From: Omphalotus guepiniiformis
Taxonomy: Eukaryota > Basidiomycota > Agaricomycetes > Agaricales > Omphalotaceae
Assembly (NCBI GenBank): GCA_028554645.1
Contig: JAQOOI010000064.1
Coordinates: 1,054,001 to 1,118,000, forward strand
Length of the DNA stretch: 64,000 nt
Reading direction: 5' to 3'
How positions within the stretch are numbered: the stretch's first letter is position 1; each line of letters opens with the position of its first letter. Below, piece by piece: positions 22,827-34,242 of the stretch. A model generated the notes under the pieces. The model was not told where the DNA came from and ran no database searches. It saw only the letters and a list, made by a program, of their open reading frames with translations. The translations under genes and the position numbers were made by a program.

Positions 22827-23962
22827 ATGTCTTCCGACCCGCTTGGCTTCGACTTGGAATGGAGTCCTGGTGAGATTTCTTTGCCTGTCCAATCCATTAT
22901 ATTCTGACCGTTCACTTTCAGGCTATGACAATATACTCCAGCAGATCGCAGAGACAGATAATCCAGAGTGTGTTGTCCAGCTTGAGGCACTTTGTCGGAA
23001 TCGATGCTCATGTAACTTTCAGCAGTGTAGAATGGGACAAGTTGAGGAATATCATCAAGTACAAAGTGGTAGAGGTATGAGTACTATTTCATTTCATTTG
23101 AAGGCGTTCTAACTGGTTACCCCTGTAGAATATATCTCTTTTTCTGGCCGATTCACGTTCACCCCCGCCTCCGCCTATGTTCAGCCCTATCCAATTGCCG
23201 ACCGGTGGCCTCAAGCTACCTCCCTTTCCTCCTCGTCAACATAACATCAATATGATCGAGGCTTCCCCGAGTTACATGACTGAAGGGCAAGCGGCGCAGA
23301 TGAAGGAGTACATATTCACTCAACTGGACGAGTTTGATTCGTGCGTACACGGGTTCCTATGATATGGCTCGTAATTTACTGTGACTTGTAGAAATCCACC
23401 ATTTACAATACAGCGTGTGTGCGAACTCTGTGTAGAACCGAAAAAACACTACAAATCCGTAGGAAAGTACCTCCGCGCGATAGAAAAGTCGTTGCTTGTC
23501 ACATCAACTTGGGACGCCTTTCCTCCTCTCTCGGAGCATGAGAAAGACACGTCCGCGCGCAACATCGTCTTCTCGGACTCTGAGCAGCATACTGTCCCAA
23601 ACACTCCTCTCTTTTCGCCCATAGCATTTTTGCATGATGATGCACGAAGATCAAAATCTCGAAGCCCTCCACCGTCCCCTCTCGCGCTGGGTGCTACAGC
23701 GATCGGTAGTGCCCATCCAGATGCTTTGGAACCACAGCCGCTAGGCCTAGTGGATGAATTGGATGATCCTCGTCCTGGGCATATGAGCGACCATCCAACG
23801 CCACTGACATCGGTGACAACAGTTGATGAAGGGAAAGACAGCAATCCGATGATCCAAAGTTTGGAATCTAGATTTGTGAGGGGGGAGACTGAGGAAGGGA
23901 AGAGAAACGACAATGGAGATGCGATGATGGTTGACGACGACAAAGAAAATACAAGAGCATGA
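22827..23962 (+). CDS. PPP4R2: Protein phosphatase 4 regulatory subunit 2
   Basis: Regulatory subunit of PP4, which acts in DNA-damage recovery and centrosome or spindle functions. The ATG at 22827 gives SSDPLGFDLEWSPGYDNILQ after a short intron. An exon near 23020-23065 encodes EWDKLRNIIKYK-like sequence. The middle has PFTIQRVCELCVEPKKHYKS followed by YLRAIEKSLLVTSTWDAFPP, the family core, from 23400 to 23520. The remaining 150 residues are disordered, with Ser-Pro sites (SRSPPPSPLAL) and an acidic end MMVDDDKENTRA, as in relatives. Five exons. The stop at 23962 lies only 9 bases from the stop of the convergent gene, so the two mRNAs must overlap. Confidence 0.88.
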
Positions 23963-23971
23963 AAAAGGAAT

Positions 23972-24566
23972 TTAAACAAAGTCTCTCTTAATCTTCTCAA
24001 GCATGACACCCATGCGTAGCTTCATATTGGGCTGTCCTCTACCTCTTCCTCTGCTGCTGGATCCTCTTCCTCTATCTGCACCTTGTCGTCGCTTCAGTGG
24101 GTCCGATTTATATGTATGCAGTGACGAACGGGAGTATGCTTGTCGGGCAAGCTCCTGAAGGTCAACAGGGTGGTCGTCAGTTTTCCTTGCAGAAGGCCCA
24201 GACTTTGTTTCGCGGGCTTGATTCTGCACAGATGGAGGTCGCGCAGAAGGAGAGGTCTCGACCATCACAGTGTCTTCTTTTTCGGCAGATTCGCTGGCTT
24301 CCGCCTGATCACTATCGTTGTCTACTTCGTCGACTTGGTTCTCCTGATTGGGGGACGGTGACCGAGGAGTCAGGCCTAACTTCCGTTTCTCAGCTTTCCA
24401 CTGAGATTTTATTTTCGCTTTTTCGACCCATGCCTTTTTGAGTGACCTTGCTACAATGACAATTAGATAACAGTACTGATAGTGTAAATGGTAACATACC
24501 TCTTGCCTCAGGGTAATGCTTGAACGTTGGAGGCTTTCTCTTCTTCTCTGAGCGAGGGAGCGGCAT
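23972..24566 (-). CDS. Fyv7-like, probable rRNA-processing protein
   Basis: Two exons: 24566-24499 gives MPLPRSEKKRKPPTFKHYPE, and from 24446 the chain continues RSLKKAWVEKAKIKSQWKAE and KRKLGL. The acceptor CAAG rather than TAG keeps the frame. A central acidic Ser/Glu-rich segment is followed by LARQAYSRSSLHTYKSDPL and an RGG-like stretch RGRGSSSRGRGRGQPNMKLR, ending MLEKIKRDFV. The basic N-terminus, KKAW coiled segment, and GQPNMxxRMxxxLEKIK ending fit my memory of the Fyv7 family, which works in small-subunit rRNA maturation in the nucleolus. About 180 residues. The RG-rich tail suggests RNA binding. A broader 'basic coiled-coil RNA-associated protein' is the safe description if Fyv7 is wrong. 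Confidence 0.6.
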
Positions 24567-24746
24567 GGATTGAGAAGCAGTGTATTACGTAAGATAAGAG
24601 GAGGAGCCGAGATGACTGGGGCATTGCAGTGACTGTGACTGATTGCGCTTCCCATCCTCCTCTTTCTCTCCTTCCAACTTGTTCTCTATCTTCTCATATA
24701 AACTCCCCCAACTCAGCCTTTTCTCTTGTATATTTCTGAGCGTCGC

Positions 24747-25273
24747 ATGAGCGTGCAGAATCTCAACTCCTTTGGTTTGTCTCAGATCTTCTGCTACCGC
24801 TATCAGACGCCCGACTCATCGAGCTTTTTCATTATAGATCCCTTTGCTGAAGAGGACCCGCTTGGAGATAGCCAGGACGTTGGTTCTCAAGCAGATTATA
24901 TCCATATTCGTATCCAGCAGAGGAACGGCAGGAAGACGCTTACTACTCTACAAGGTCTCCCAAAGCGTGAGTGCGAGTGCTGACGTTGGCTCAATAATCA
25001 GCTCTAATTGTGTGTCCCTCATGTAGAGTATGATCCCAAGAAGCTTCTGAAAGCTTTCAAGAAGGTATCGAAACGTTCATCTGACTGTGAAATTTTATTT
25101 TCGACACCCTGCTGACTGCATGTTCGTAGGAATTCGCCTGCAACGGCACTCTCGTCGATGATGAGAAGATGGGTCAAGTAATCCAGCTTCAAGGCGACCA
25201 GCGAGCGAAGATCTCCACGTTCCTCATTGATAATGGGATCGAGAAGGCTACCATCAAAGTCCATGGGTTCTGA
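24747..25273 (+). CDS. SUI1: Translation initiation factor eIF1 (SUI1)
   Basis: Binds the 40S subunit near the P site and keeps start-codon selection strict. Exon 1 is 28 bases (24747-24774, MSVQNLNSF), then the SUI1 domain: PFAEEDPLGD, YIHIRIQQRNGRKTLTTLQG, LPKEYDPKKLLKAFKKEFAC, NGTLVDDEKMGQVIQLQGDQ and the ending IDNGIEKATIKVHGF. Length about 115 residues, as in other eukaryotes. Three introns, the first placed right after SF. The ATG has C at -3 and A at +4, a poor context; eIF1 genes are known to use a poor context for self-regulation. The whole chain is intact and conserved. Confidence 0.96.
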
Positions 25274-25555
25274 GCACGATATACAGCGCTTGTTGAGCGT
25301 TCGCTCATTTCATAATTTACTAACCTTCGGGTACTTGACGTTCTTACGACCTCACCCTATGTATATGTGTGTTGTCCTGTATTTCGATATAAGAGTTCTT
25401 CATTCTCTCGTCATAAAACCATTATCAGAGTCTTTGAGAGGGTTGTATACGAAGTCAATGATTTGCATAAACTCATCATACCATGTGTAGTTCAACTGAA
25501 CGCTGGACAACGATAAAAACACTGACATCACGAATGCCAATGCAACAATAGCTAG
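25274..25555. other. Intergenic between convergent SUI1 and SNRNP27
   Basis: The 3' flanks of two convergent genes. I see only AT-rich sequence with TATGTATATG near 25360 and no open frame with support. Confidence 0.4.
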
Positions 25556-26478
25556 TTACTTGATCTTGTCCAAAGGCCTGGAAAGAATGTTATCAGCAGT
25601 GCCATGAGATTTTTAGAGACGAAGAACCTGTTGAATCCTCCGCGCCTGTACGTCGAAAAGTCAGCAGATGCTCGTTGAATGCATAACTTTACTAACCTGT
25701 TCATGTACTGACGCCAAGTTCGTATTTTCTTTATATTTACTCCGCCTTCCTGGTTGCCTTCAACATGTTTACCCTATGTGAGGTGCTATCAAATCGTTCG
25801 TCTGCTCTGAACAAGAAAGGCATACCTTCGTGGAGCCAAAGCCGCTCATACCCATCATTGCCATCATGGCAGAGTCGCCATCTTCGACGACCTGCATAGA
25901 CTCCCCATCCTCTTCATCATTCGGGGTATCTGGACCTGTATTTAGAGGTTTAGAGCTTGAACTATCAGCGTCTGCGTATTGGAACCATGTCAGTGCTGAG
26001 CTTGGGGGTCACAAGGGCAGGTCGCACCAGCACGAAGAGTCTCTCTGGAAGACAATGGACGATCTTTAGTATCTGCATCTTTAGTATCTGCATCTTGTGG
26101 TCGGTCACTACGTCGCAGACTACCCTTGTCATCGTCCCGTCGAGAAGTATCCTTTCTGTCACGATCGCGTACGGGATCGCGTTCACGGTCTCGACTATCG
26201 TCTCTTCTTCTTGTATCTCGTCGGTCCCTGTCTTTGTCCCTTGTGTATTCACGGTCTCAATGAAAGTCTATGTCGGGCTTACATCAACGGTTGAGGAGAA
26301 ATAACTCACCCCGACGGTCACGATCTCCTCTGCGAGGGCTTCGAGACCTACTGGAACGTCTTCTGCCTTCGTCTCTGTATCCTCCACCGCGTCCTCTGGA
26401 ATACCTGTCTCGGTCTCTATCCCGGTCGTGTCGTTCCCAACTCCTTTCACGTCGTCTGTGGTCACCGCGAGAGGACAT
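25556..26478 (-). CDS. SNRNP27: U4/U6.U5 tri-snRNP 27 kDa protein
   Basis: Spliceosome protein of the tri-snRNP, which affects 5' splice-site choice. The start at 26478 opens an Arg/Asp/Ser-rich domain (MSSRGDHRRRERSWERHDRD, then SRSRSPRRGDRDRR), continued on a second exon as alternating Arg-Asp repeats. The conserved C-terminal third is split over small exons: MMAMMGMSGFGSTKGKHVEG, then IKKIRTWRQYMNRRGGFNR, then RPLDKIK with the stop at 25556. The last exon has only 22 bases. A perfect-looking 15-base tandem duplication at 26068-26097 adds the residues DADTK twice to the linker. The C-terminal block matches the human and yeast proteins in order. Confidence 0.92.
26068..26097 (-). repeat. 15-base tandem duplication in SNRNP27
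   Basis: Two adjacent copies of AGTATCTGCATCTTT/G (plus-strand reading) differ only at the last base. In the gene they encode Asp-Ala-Asp-Thr-Lys twice in the disordered linker, so the frame is kept. Confidence 0.85.
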
Positions 26479-26564
26479 TTCAATGGTCACAGTGTGGTCA
26501 CGGAGTCACACTAAGGATCACGCTTCAACTTGGAGGCTCCTCGGTAACCTCGAGACCAGCTCTC

Positions 26565-27368
26565 ATGCATCTCATGGGTTCTGTTGTTCGAAATGCTGCT
26601 GTGAATTCGTGGAAAAGTGGAGAGTGTATGTCTCCTTCTTTCTCCTCTCTACATACTTTAACCTTCTACTAGCATTGTCCCGGGCTCGGCACATCGAGCT
26701 AAGGAATGTCCCCGTCAACACAATACCAGCAGACCTTCGCCGTCTAGTACGAAACTATAATCTGCAAGGCGTTGAGGATGGTACCAGCTTCATTTTCCAT
26801 ATATTCTCTAAAATTGTTGATTTGTTCATTCCTTGTAGCTGCAATAATTTATGAAGATTTCTTGCCCACTCGGCGGGCTCTATTAACACTAATTCGACCC
26901 AACTTTTTACAAGACAATATAAAAGCCCTTAAAAATGCGTCTCTCAGCGGTATACCTATCACTGCAAGAGAGTTGAACATCATAAACACTACAAGCCAAC
27001 TGGGGTCCGGACCCAACGGTCTTACCTCAGGGAACGGGAGAAATGTTATATTAGGGAATATTCCAGCCTCAATGGAAAGCAAGGCAATAGCTAGACTCGT
27101 AGCAGACTATGCTTTAGCCGGGCGGCCGTCGGATTCGATCATTAGACTCCCGTACGTGCTTTTGTTCCTCCGTTCTTGTGCTCAATCCAAGCCTAATTCC
27201 ATCTGCCAACGCGAACGAAGAACAAAAGCAGAGGTCAAACCAAGCTCATACTTGATCAAGTGCAATTCTGAACCCGAGGCCCATCGACTCGTACGAGATC
27301 TCCATATGACGCTGTTCAATCAACAACGGTGGCCAAAGGTGTTTATTCGCGCGCGTATCGTGTATTGA
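26565..27368 (+). CDS. Probable RNA-binding protein with two RRM-like modules
   Basis: I recognise the fold but not a named family. From the ATG at 26565 the first exon gives MHLMGSVVRNAAVNSWKSGE and ends at a strong GTATGT donor (26626 region). The next, from about 26676, reads SRARHIELRNVPVNTIPADL with RRLVRNYNLQGVEDV, an RRM-like beta-alpha unit. After another intron come YEDFLPTRRALLTLIRPN and a linker ARELNIINTTSQL. A second RRM-like unit follows: GRNVILGNIPASMESKAIAR, LVADYALAG, and, after a short intron, SSYLIKCNSEPEAHRLVRDL. It ends FIRARIVY. The short N-terminus with few acidic residues would fit mitochondrial import, which is only an inference. It is divergent from SNRNP27, 86 bases start to start. 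Confidence 0.6.
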
Positions 27369-27447
27369 CCATTAGAAGTTCATGTCGAGAATAAAAGCAT
27401 CACATTCTCTCAGTTTCGAGGTCTTCTTCAATCCGCGCGCGATGACC

Positions 27448-28235
27448 CTAAGAATTCTGTTATAGCACGTCAACTTAGAAGCTCAAGGTAAAGACATACC
27501 ATTCTTGTGTTGTCACCCTCGTCCTCAGGAGACCTTCCACGTTTGAGTTTGCCTTCGCTGCTTTCCACTTCCTTCCAATCGCCGCCTCCTCCAGCGACCG
27601 CGCCAGGACCATCTTGTGCATCCGCGTATCGCTCCTCTACTTGTCTCCTTCTCTCGATTTCCTGCCTTTGCGCTTGAGCGCCCCAGCCTCCCCGACCAGG
27701 GTCATAATCCTGCCTATGCTCGTCCCGGACTTGTCCTCCACTTTTACCTCTTCCGAATTGTCTTCCTTCTTTATATCCTAGATCCAGGTCACAACGAATG
27801 ATTCTTTCGTCCAACTTGGTCCCGCTGACATAGCGCATACTAGCCAGAGCCTCCGCATGAGTATAGTATTCCACGAAGCAAAAGCCACACGGCGTCCTTT
27901 TTACAAATTTGTTTTAGACAGAGTTAACATCTACTTGTAGGCTTGCTTGCCTTGTGTTACGGTCGAGACCCATGATAATTCTTTTGATCCCTCCGCCATC
28001 TTCAGGGTTGGCGCATTTTGTAAACAACTCGTAAATTTGCTCTTCAGTTGTAAAGAAACTTAAATTCCCAACCTACATCACGCTAAAGCAACGTCTGCGG
28101 AGACGAGAGACGATGAAAACATACATATAGTGTTGTAGAGGCAGAAAGCAGTTCATTTTGTCTTTGACGGTCAATTCGAGTTTGAGAATCCTTGTAATTA
28201 GAAGGCTGGTCAAGCGGTTGAACTACATGAGCCAT
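27448..28235 (-). CDS. CBC2: Nuclear cap-binding complex subunit 2 (CBP20)
   Basis: Binds the m7G cap of nascent RNA together with CBP80 and promotes splicing and export. The ATG at 28235 gives [20 protein letters not shown], then the tyrosine-rich cap-binding part and the [22 protein letters not shown] (RNP2), [19 protein letters not shown] with [10 protein letters not shown] (RNP1), and [17 protein letters not shown]. The tail is Gly/Arg-rich ([28 protein letters not shown]) as in fungal CBP20. A last small exon after a 59-base intron supplies Asn-Ser-stop (27448). Five exons. The gene is divergent from TRS130 (115 bases between starts) and convergent with the RRM-like gene. Confidence 0.94.
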
Positions 28236-28350
28236 TTAGCAAGTCCCAGTCGACGTCGACGTCGAATGCAGAGTTAAAATACTTTCTCACGACATCTTTC
28301 CGTTACTGCAAGGGGACGCGGCGTCGTATATCGCGACTTCGGTCAAGGTC

Positions 28351-31300
28351 ATGGGCGACCACCCACGGAAGAGCATAATTGTCTCTTATTCTGCTGCTCA
28401 GTCCTTCCTGTCTTCTACGACTTGGCCTCAAATCCTCGAAGCCTTCATTTCCCAACTTCCACTGCGAAATATTCATTGGAAATCAGCATCCCGGACTTCA
28501 ATAAGAACTATACAAGAACTTGATGTGTCTCTAATCAACCTGGACTCGGTCAGAGATGAACACACTTCTCAGGTTCCTGCTACCTTACTGGAGAAACCTT
28601 TGCTGAATATCTTCATCGTGACTTGCGAGGTATTTCGATTCACAATCTGCAACAGCCTGCTCTGAATTGTCGAATAAAAGAATACGGATATCGAGGCCTA
28701 CCGAACAACGGTAAAGAAGCAAATCAAAGAATGGCATGCAACGGTCACGTCGAGGAAGAATCAGGAATGGCTCATTTTACATGTCGTTCGCCCAGACTCC
28801 AAGACTCAGAGCGGAGCATTCTTTCAATTGAAGGGGTCGGTTCTAGACAAAGTCAGGGCGGACTTTAACCTAGACAAGAGAGACAGGTCTGTATCTGTTG
28901 TACAACTTTGAATACAATTCTGAACTCTGCGTAGATGCGTTCGCCTCATATGGTCTTCCGGAAGCACTAATCCTGCTGCTTGGGGCGAGTTCATCACCAA
29001 GCTTAAAGATGGGGTATTATCAGCTTTTGATGCTGCCGTCGCGCAGCGGGAAGAGGAAGTCAAACGGTCTGAAAGCCAACGCTTGATGCCAGGTTGGAAC
29101 TTTTGCACTTTCTTTATCCTAAAAGTCTGTACCTTCCCGTTTGCAATATTCCTCCGCTCATATAGTCCATCTCAGGAAAGTCTCGCAACATCCTTTGAGG
29201 GCGTCACGCTATTCGATGAAAGCTTACTACAGTATGATGAACTGGAGGCATCATTTTATCAGGTCTTGAAAGAGAAGAATCTGTCATGGTTTGGCACTCT
29301 CATAAACCCAGCTCCCGATGATGATTCCGCCCCACTTCTTTCTATAACGAAGAAGCCTTACCGCGACCTCATTCTTGCCAACACAATCTCGGTTTTCGAC
29401 TTTCGAGTATACTTGCTTGCTCGCCAATGTGAGCTTTTGGCCAAGGCTGGTCGCATAACAGAGATATGCAAGAAAGTTGGGACCTTCCTAGGTGCCTTGG
29501 GCAGACGCCTACGCGAAGTGGAGGTAAGCTTTGTATAATGTATAGTGGGGTCGATATTTACTACCGTCTATTTAGCAAGACATCGCGCCTTTCTTTATAG
29601 AATCGTGGATCTACACCTCAGCATTGAGTGTCGTCGAGCAGTGCGACGCCTGGGCGTCTAGACTGACACTAAATAATAAACAACTGGCTTCATTGAACGC
29701 CGGAAAAGGTGAACTATTAGAACTTGCTAGAAATCAGGTAAGAACCTCGCCTTTTACTACGCTCGTCGTATTCCTAATTATCTTGTAGCTCGATGTGATC
29801 GGAATAGAGATCAAGTTCCTTCCACCGAAACCTCCGTTCTCTAGTACCATGACTTCGAAGTCTCCTAGTACCAGTGCAGCAAAGCCCGTGGACAAAATAA
29901 GCAATTCCGCGCTTCTCGAGGCGTTAACAAACCAGGAAGCATTTTATGAGTTGTACATCCTTCTAACAAACCGTGCCATCGACATGTTTGCAAAGGCTGG
30001 ACGTCGCAAATTTGCACTCAAGCTTCATGGCAGTCTTGCCGCCCTAGATCTGTATGCTTACATTTCTTATTCATTAAAGTTGTACTGACAACACTCCTAA
30101 GCCACCGAGGCCGCCTGGATGCTGCTCTAACTACGTATACTTCGTTGCCAGCACATTATGCTCCTCATATGTGGACATCATTGGAATCCACCATGCTCTC
30201 GCAGGCGTTAAAAACCCATGAAGCACTGGGAAAGCCGAAGGACCGGGAATGGATTCACATACTATTATCTTTTCTGAAGACATATACAGAAAGCTCCGGG
30301 GCCGAACTTCTAATGAGGGAAGAAGAAAAGGTGACATATATATGTCGGCTCGTAGAGGCTCTGAAAGTGGCTAGCTCAGAGCTAGAGTCTGGTGCGTGCT
30401 GTACCTAGATTTCAAAGGACTTTTTCTTATCGAAGAGAACAGATCTGCCATATTCTGATCATCCGGCCTTGAGTGTCCAGGTTTCACCTACTGCACTAAG
30501 TGCTGAGAGTCAGGATGGGTCGTATCTTGAAGCCACGGTTCACAACCTTTTACCGTGTGTATGTCTTTGTTTTTCCCTATCTTTCCGCTGTTACTTTTGC
30601 TCATTGAACAACAATTAGGCTTTACCCATTGACGAAATATCGGTTATTCTTACTGGTCGAGATTCTGAGCGACTCAAGTTTGTCACTAGCAGTGAGTCTA
30701 TACCTCCCGGCAAGTCAAAAGCGACCTTGTTCTGCCCCGTAAGCTCCCTTGCTTCGATGAATGCGCTCTTACTCACTAGCTTTGTAGACTCCTTCCTCTG
30801 GTACTTTTGTACTTGAAAGCAGCGAAATACGAATGTCTCATCTAAATTTTCAATGGTCACATCGCAATACCTCTACGACATCCAAGAACTCTCGTATCAG
30901 CAAGAGCAAAAACATACTTGTTCGTATCGCCCGAGATATCCTCGCTTTGGACGTTCGTCTGCGTCAGCCCCCCTTAGGTGAATTCATGATCAATATAATG
31001 ATATCCATAGAGCTCAGCTGACTTTTACTCAGTTGAGCTTGGCAAGCCGCCCAGTTTGTCGGTTGCCATTATGACAGGAAGAAATCGCATATCAACTGTA
31101 TCGTTTAAATTATCCGCTCCTTCTGTCACTTTTCAATGTCAAGATGTAATTCTATGTACAAGTACCGCCCTCTCTTCCGTTTTCTCAAGTTCGCGCTGAA
31201 ATTTCGCTCTGTAGAAGATGTAAAGCTACCGCAGTGCTCCGATGATTGCATAACTCTCCATGATTTGCCTCCAGACAAAGAGGTTGAGATGTTGATACCC

Positions 31301-32880
31301 CATTCTGACGTATCTGCCTTTCATTCTATGGTAAACTCGAAGTATTCTCTGTACAAGCAAACAGCTGATAAACTAATTCATCATCACCAGAAAGTTAGTC
31401 TCGAGGTGAACTACGTTACCTTGTCAGAACCTTCTGTTACAAGGACTCTCGAACTAACCAGAGTTGTCACTACCACCCTACCTATATCAGTGAACGTAGA
31501 GGATTTCTTCAGGGGAAAACGGTACGCAATATCTTAATTTTGCCAGCTGCTGCTGAGTGACTATCCATTGCAGACTGTTTTCAAAATTCACCATTTCTAC
31601 CCTGAGTCATCAACATGTTCGAATAGCAGCTATTCATCTCAACCCACCGAGTACGGCTATCAATGGATTGAAGATTGTTGCATGTTCACCATACAAGCGT
31701 CGTGTTACTGTGAGTCACTCGTCGTGTAACCTTATTTTATGCTGAGAACTAGTTTCAAGACCGTGACGCCAGCTCAGACTGCTCAGTTCTTGTTTCAGAT
31801 AGACTCAGATGGGCCTGGTCAGTTCCGAGCGTCAACTTTAGCATTGCCTTCTCCTCTTACCGTTTTGTACAGTCCGGGACTCTCTTAGTCTAAATATTAC
31901 ATATCGCATGCTCCGTCAGGGTAGGTTGCCTTAGCCTGATATTGATCAAGTCATCCTAATTCCGTGTGTTTTAGAGGTCGAGTCGGTGATTGAACATGCT
32001 GTTGAAGCTGTTCTTGTGGAATCACCCGCCTGGAGGAAACATCGAATACCCCTCGTCAGCAAAATGATCGAGTTACTCGAGGGGAATGCAAGCTGGGTAG
32101 AACTTTATGGAATATCCGGGGAATTAATAGTTCCTGCGTCTGTTGAGCCAACAGCAGAACTCTATGAGCCCATTGAACGTGTCAAAGAGGTAAGTTATAC
32201 TATGAAGTCATTTGATTCGTGCAATGACTCCTTTGCAGAGTTTACGAGGTCATAGACATCCTGAGTCACCGGAAGGGCCCTGGCAGGAAATCAGGATTCC
32301 TGTAGATGTGCCCTACATGGATGTGAGTGCAATCTGGATGGATACACAATGTATGCCAATGTAGGCTCCTTTTAGATTGTAGCAGCTGCTCGTATACAGC
32401 TAGCACCTCAGGCATCCTCGAATGATGCTTCACTTTATGCCGGTCAACCTATATCTGCTGTCCTCACTATTCATACCACATTTCATTGGGGTCCTAGCGC
32501 AAATGACAAAGAGCGTCAATTCATGATGCAGTATGATGTAGAGGAAGTGGTTAGGCAGTGGCTCGTCAGCGGTAAGAAGCGCGGAAATTTCCTGGCAACG
32601 GTAAGGCTTTCACTTCCTGATGATTTGTTGTTCTCAACGCATATCTTTACCTTAGGATGACGGTACAGTTACGGTACCCCTCACTTTCGTTGCTTTGCAT
32701 CATGGCGAGTTCGCTTTGCCGAAAGTCGTTGTTACGGCCCTGCCACTTGCAGACGTAGTCACGATGGGTTCGCTGGCGATACCTAATACGGAGACAACTC
32801 AGGTGCACGGTGCTGAAAAGGTTCTTATTTTACCGCGGGGAGGACGTAGTACATTTGTAGTAGGGATGGGTTCAACATGA
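28351..32880 (+). CDS. TRS130: TRAPP II complex subunit Trs130 (TRAPPC10)
   Basis: Specific subunit of TRAPP II, the exchange factor for the Rab Ypt31/Rab11 at the late Golgi. It starts MGDHPRKSIIVSYSAAQSFL and WPQILEAFISQLPLRNIHWK. Family marks follow: LEKPLLNIFIVTCE, IKEWHATVTSRKNQEWL, RADFNLDKRDRCVQLYNFEY, then a helical middle (RVYLLARQCELLAKAGRIT, FAKAGRRKFALKLHGSLAAL). The C-terminal beta-rich part includes PSVTRTLELTRVVTTTLPIS, the TRAPPC10 domain PLTFVALHHGEFALPKV, and the end LILPRGGRSTFVVGMGST. About fifteen introns, near 1,170 residues in all. No frame break is visible in the parts I traced. Confidence 0.9.
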
Positions 32881-32971
32881 TGTTTTACAACGTTGCAAGC
32901 AACCTCCTCAGATAGTGTAAGCGGTTGTGAATTTGTGTTGAAACAACAGTCCTTGATTCCGCCATTTCCTC

Positions 32972-34236
32972 CTACGCGTTTTGTTCGATAAACTCCTTCA
33001 TATAGCTGACCAGTTGATCGGTTTGTTGCTCCGTGATGGCATTGTAGAGAGAAGCGCGGATGCCGCCAACCGATCTGTGAGCAGACGCGTTAGTGAATAT
33101 AGGTCAAGTTGGGAAAGATCAACTAACCGGTGACCCTTCAGAGCTTTCATACCCTTGGATTCTGCACCAGCCAGGAATTTGGCTTCAGCACCGTCTCCAA
33201 TCACGTCGAATACAATATTCATCCAACTACCAGAGCCCTCTTTCACCTTTCCCCGAAATACGCCTTTCGATTCTCCCTCCTTCAGTACGGCATATACCTT
33301 CTCAGATTTTCTTCGATTGACTTCTTCGTAATAGCTCACACCTCCCAAATCAGCGGATCTGTTCAGCACTAAGCCGGCAATATAGATCGACAACACGGAC
33401 GGGGTATTGTACAGACTGCCGGAATCAGCAAGAACTTTGAACGACATAGACACAGGGACCGGTACGGCCCCTAACTTGGCCGCTGCATCTACGTCGACAA
33501 GACAGTCCTGACGCACGATGAGGATAGTCAGCCCTGCAGGACCAATATTTTTCTGCGCCCCAGCAAAGATTACTGCGTGATCTGCTAGATGTGGAATCCT
33601 CCGTGACATGAATGACGAGGAATAGTCGGCGACAAGCGGGAGTAGATTGCCTTTTGGCAAAAGTTGAAAGGGAAAAGACGCTGGCGAGGAATCATCAAGA
33701 GCAAACTGGACGCCATCGACGGTTTCGTTGTCGCAGTAGTAGATCAACGCAGGATCAGTGGAAAACTCGAAGTTCTCGTGGGCTGGGATTCTATCAAAAG
33801 ATTTCCCGTCTTTTGAGTATTGTCTTGCGTCAACGGCGATGTTGACCTTTCCACCACCCAGTCGTTTGGCTTCATCAGCGGCTTTTTTGCTCCACGAGCC
33901 GGTGATCACGTAGTCCATTGATCGCTGCTCATCGCGCAGATGAGGATGCAACAGGCGATGTCGAGCAAGTAGGTTCAAGACGGTGGCTGAAAACTGGCCC
34001 GTGCCACCACCTTGGGTGAACAGAATTTTATGTGTGGGTGGCACATCAAGTTGTGTACGAATCTGGGTTTCGAGGTCTGCAAGAAAAGTAGTAAACTCCT
34101 TGGAACGGTGCGAGATCTCAGCAATGCCAATCCCCGTATCATTGAAATTGAGCAGTCCCTTGGAAGCCTGCTCGAGTACAGAATCAGGTAAAGCAGATGG
34201 ACCTGCGCCAAAATTAATGGGCCGCGGCTCTGTCAT
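32972..34236 (-). CDS. SERC: Phosphoserine aminotransferase
   Basis: PLP enzyme that turns 3-phosphohydroxypyruvate into phosphoserine, the second step of serine synthesis. The frame opens [20 protein letters not shown] and [11 protein letters not shown], then [20 protein letters not shown]. The PLP lysine is in [20 protein letters not shown]. Then [19 protein letters not shown]. One 53-base intron (33127-33075, GTTAGT...CACAG) interrupts KGHR; spliced, the chain goes on [20 protein letters not shown] and ends MKEFIEQNA with TAG at 32972-32974. That end includes the conserved SVGGIRAS. Unspliced, the frame stays open to 32998 and gives a different tail. Two ATGs (34242, 34236) lie close together; the second is closer to family length. 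Confidence 0.95.
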
Positions 34237-34242
34237 AGTCAA

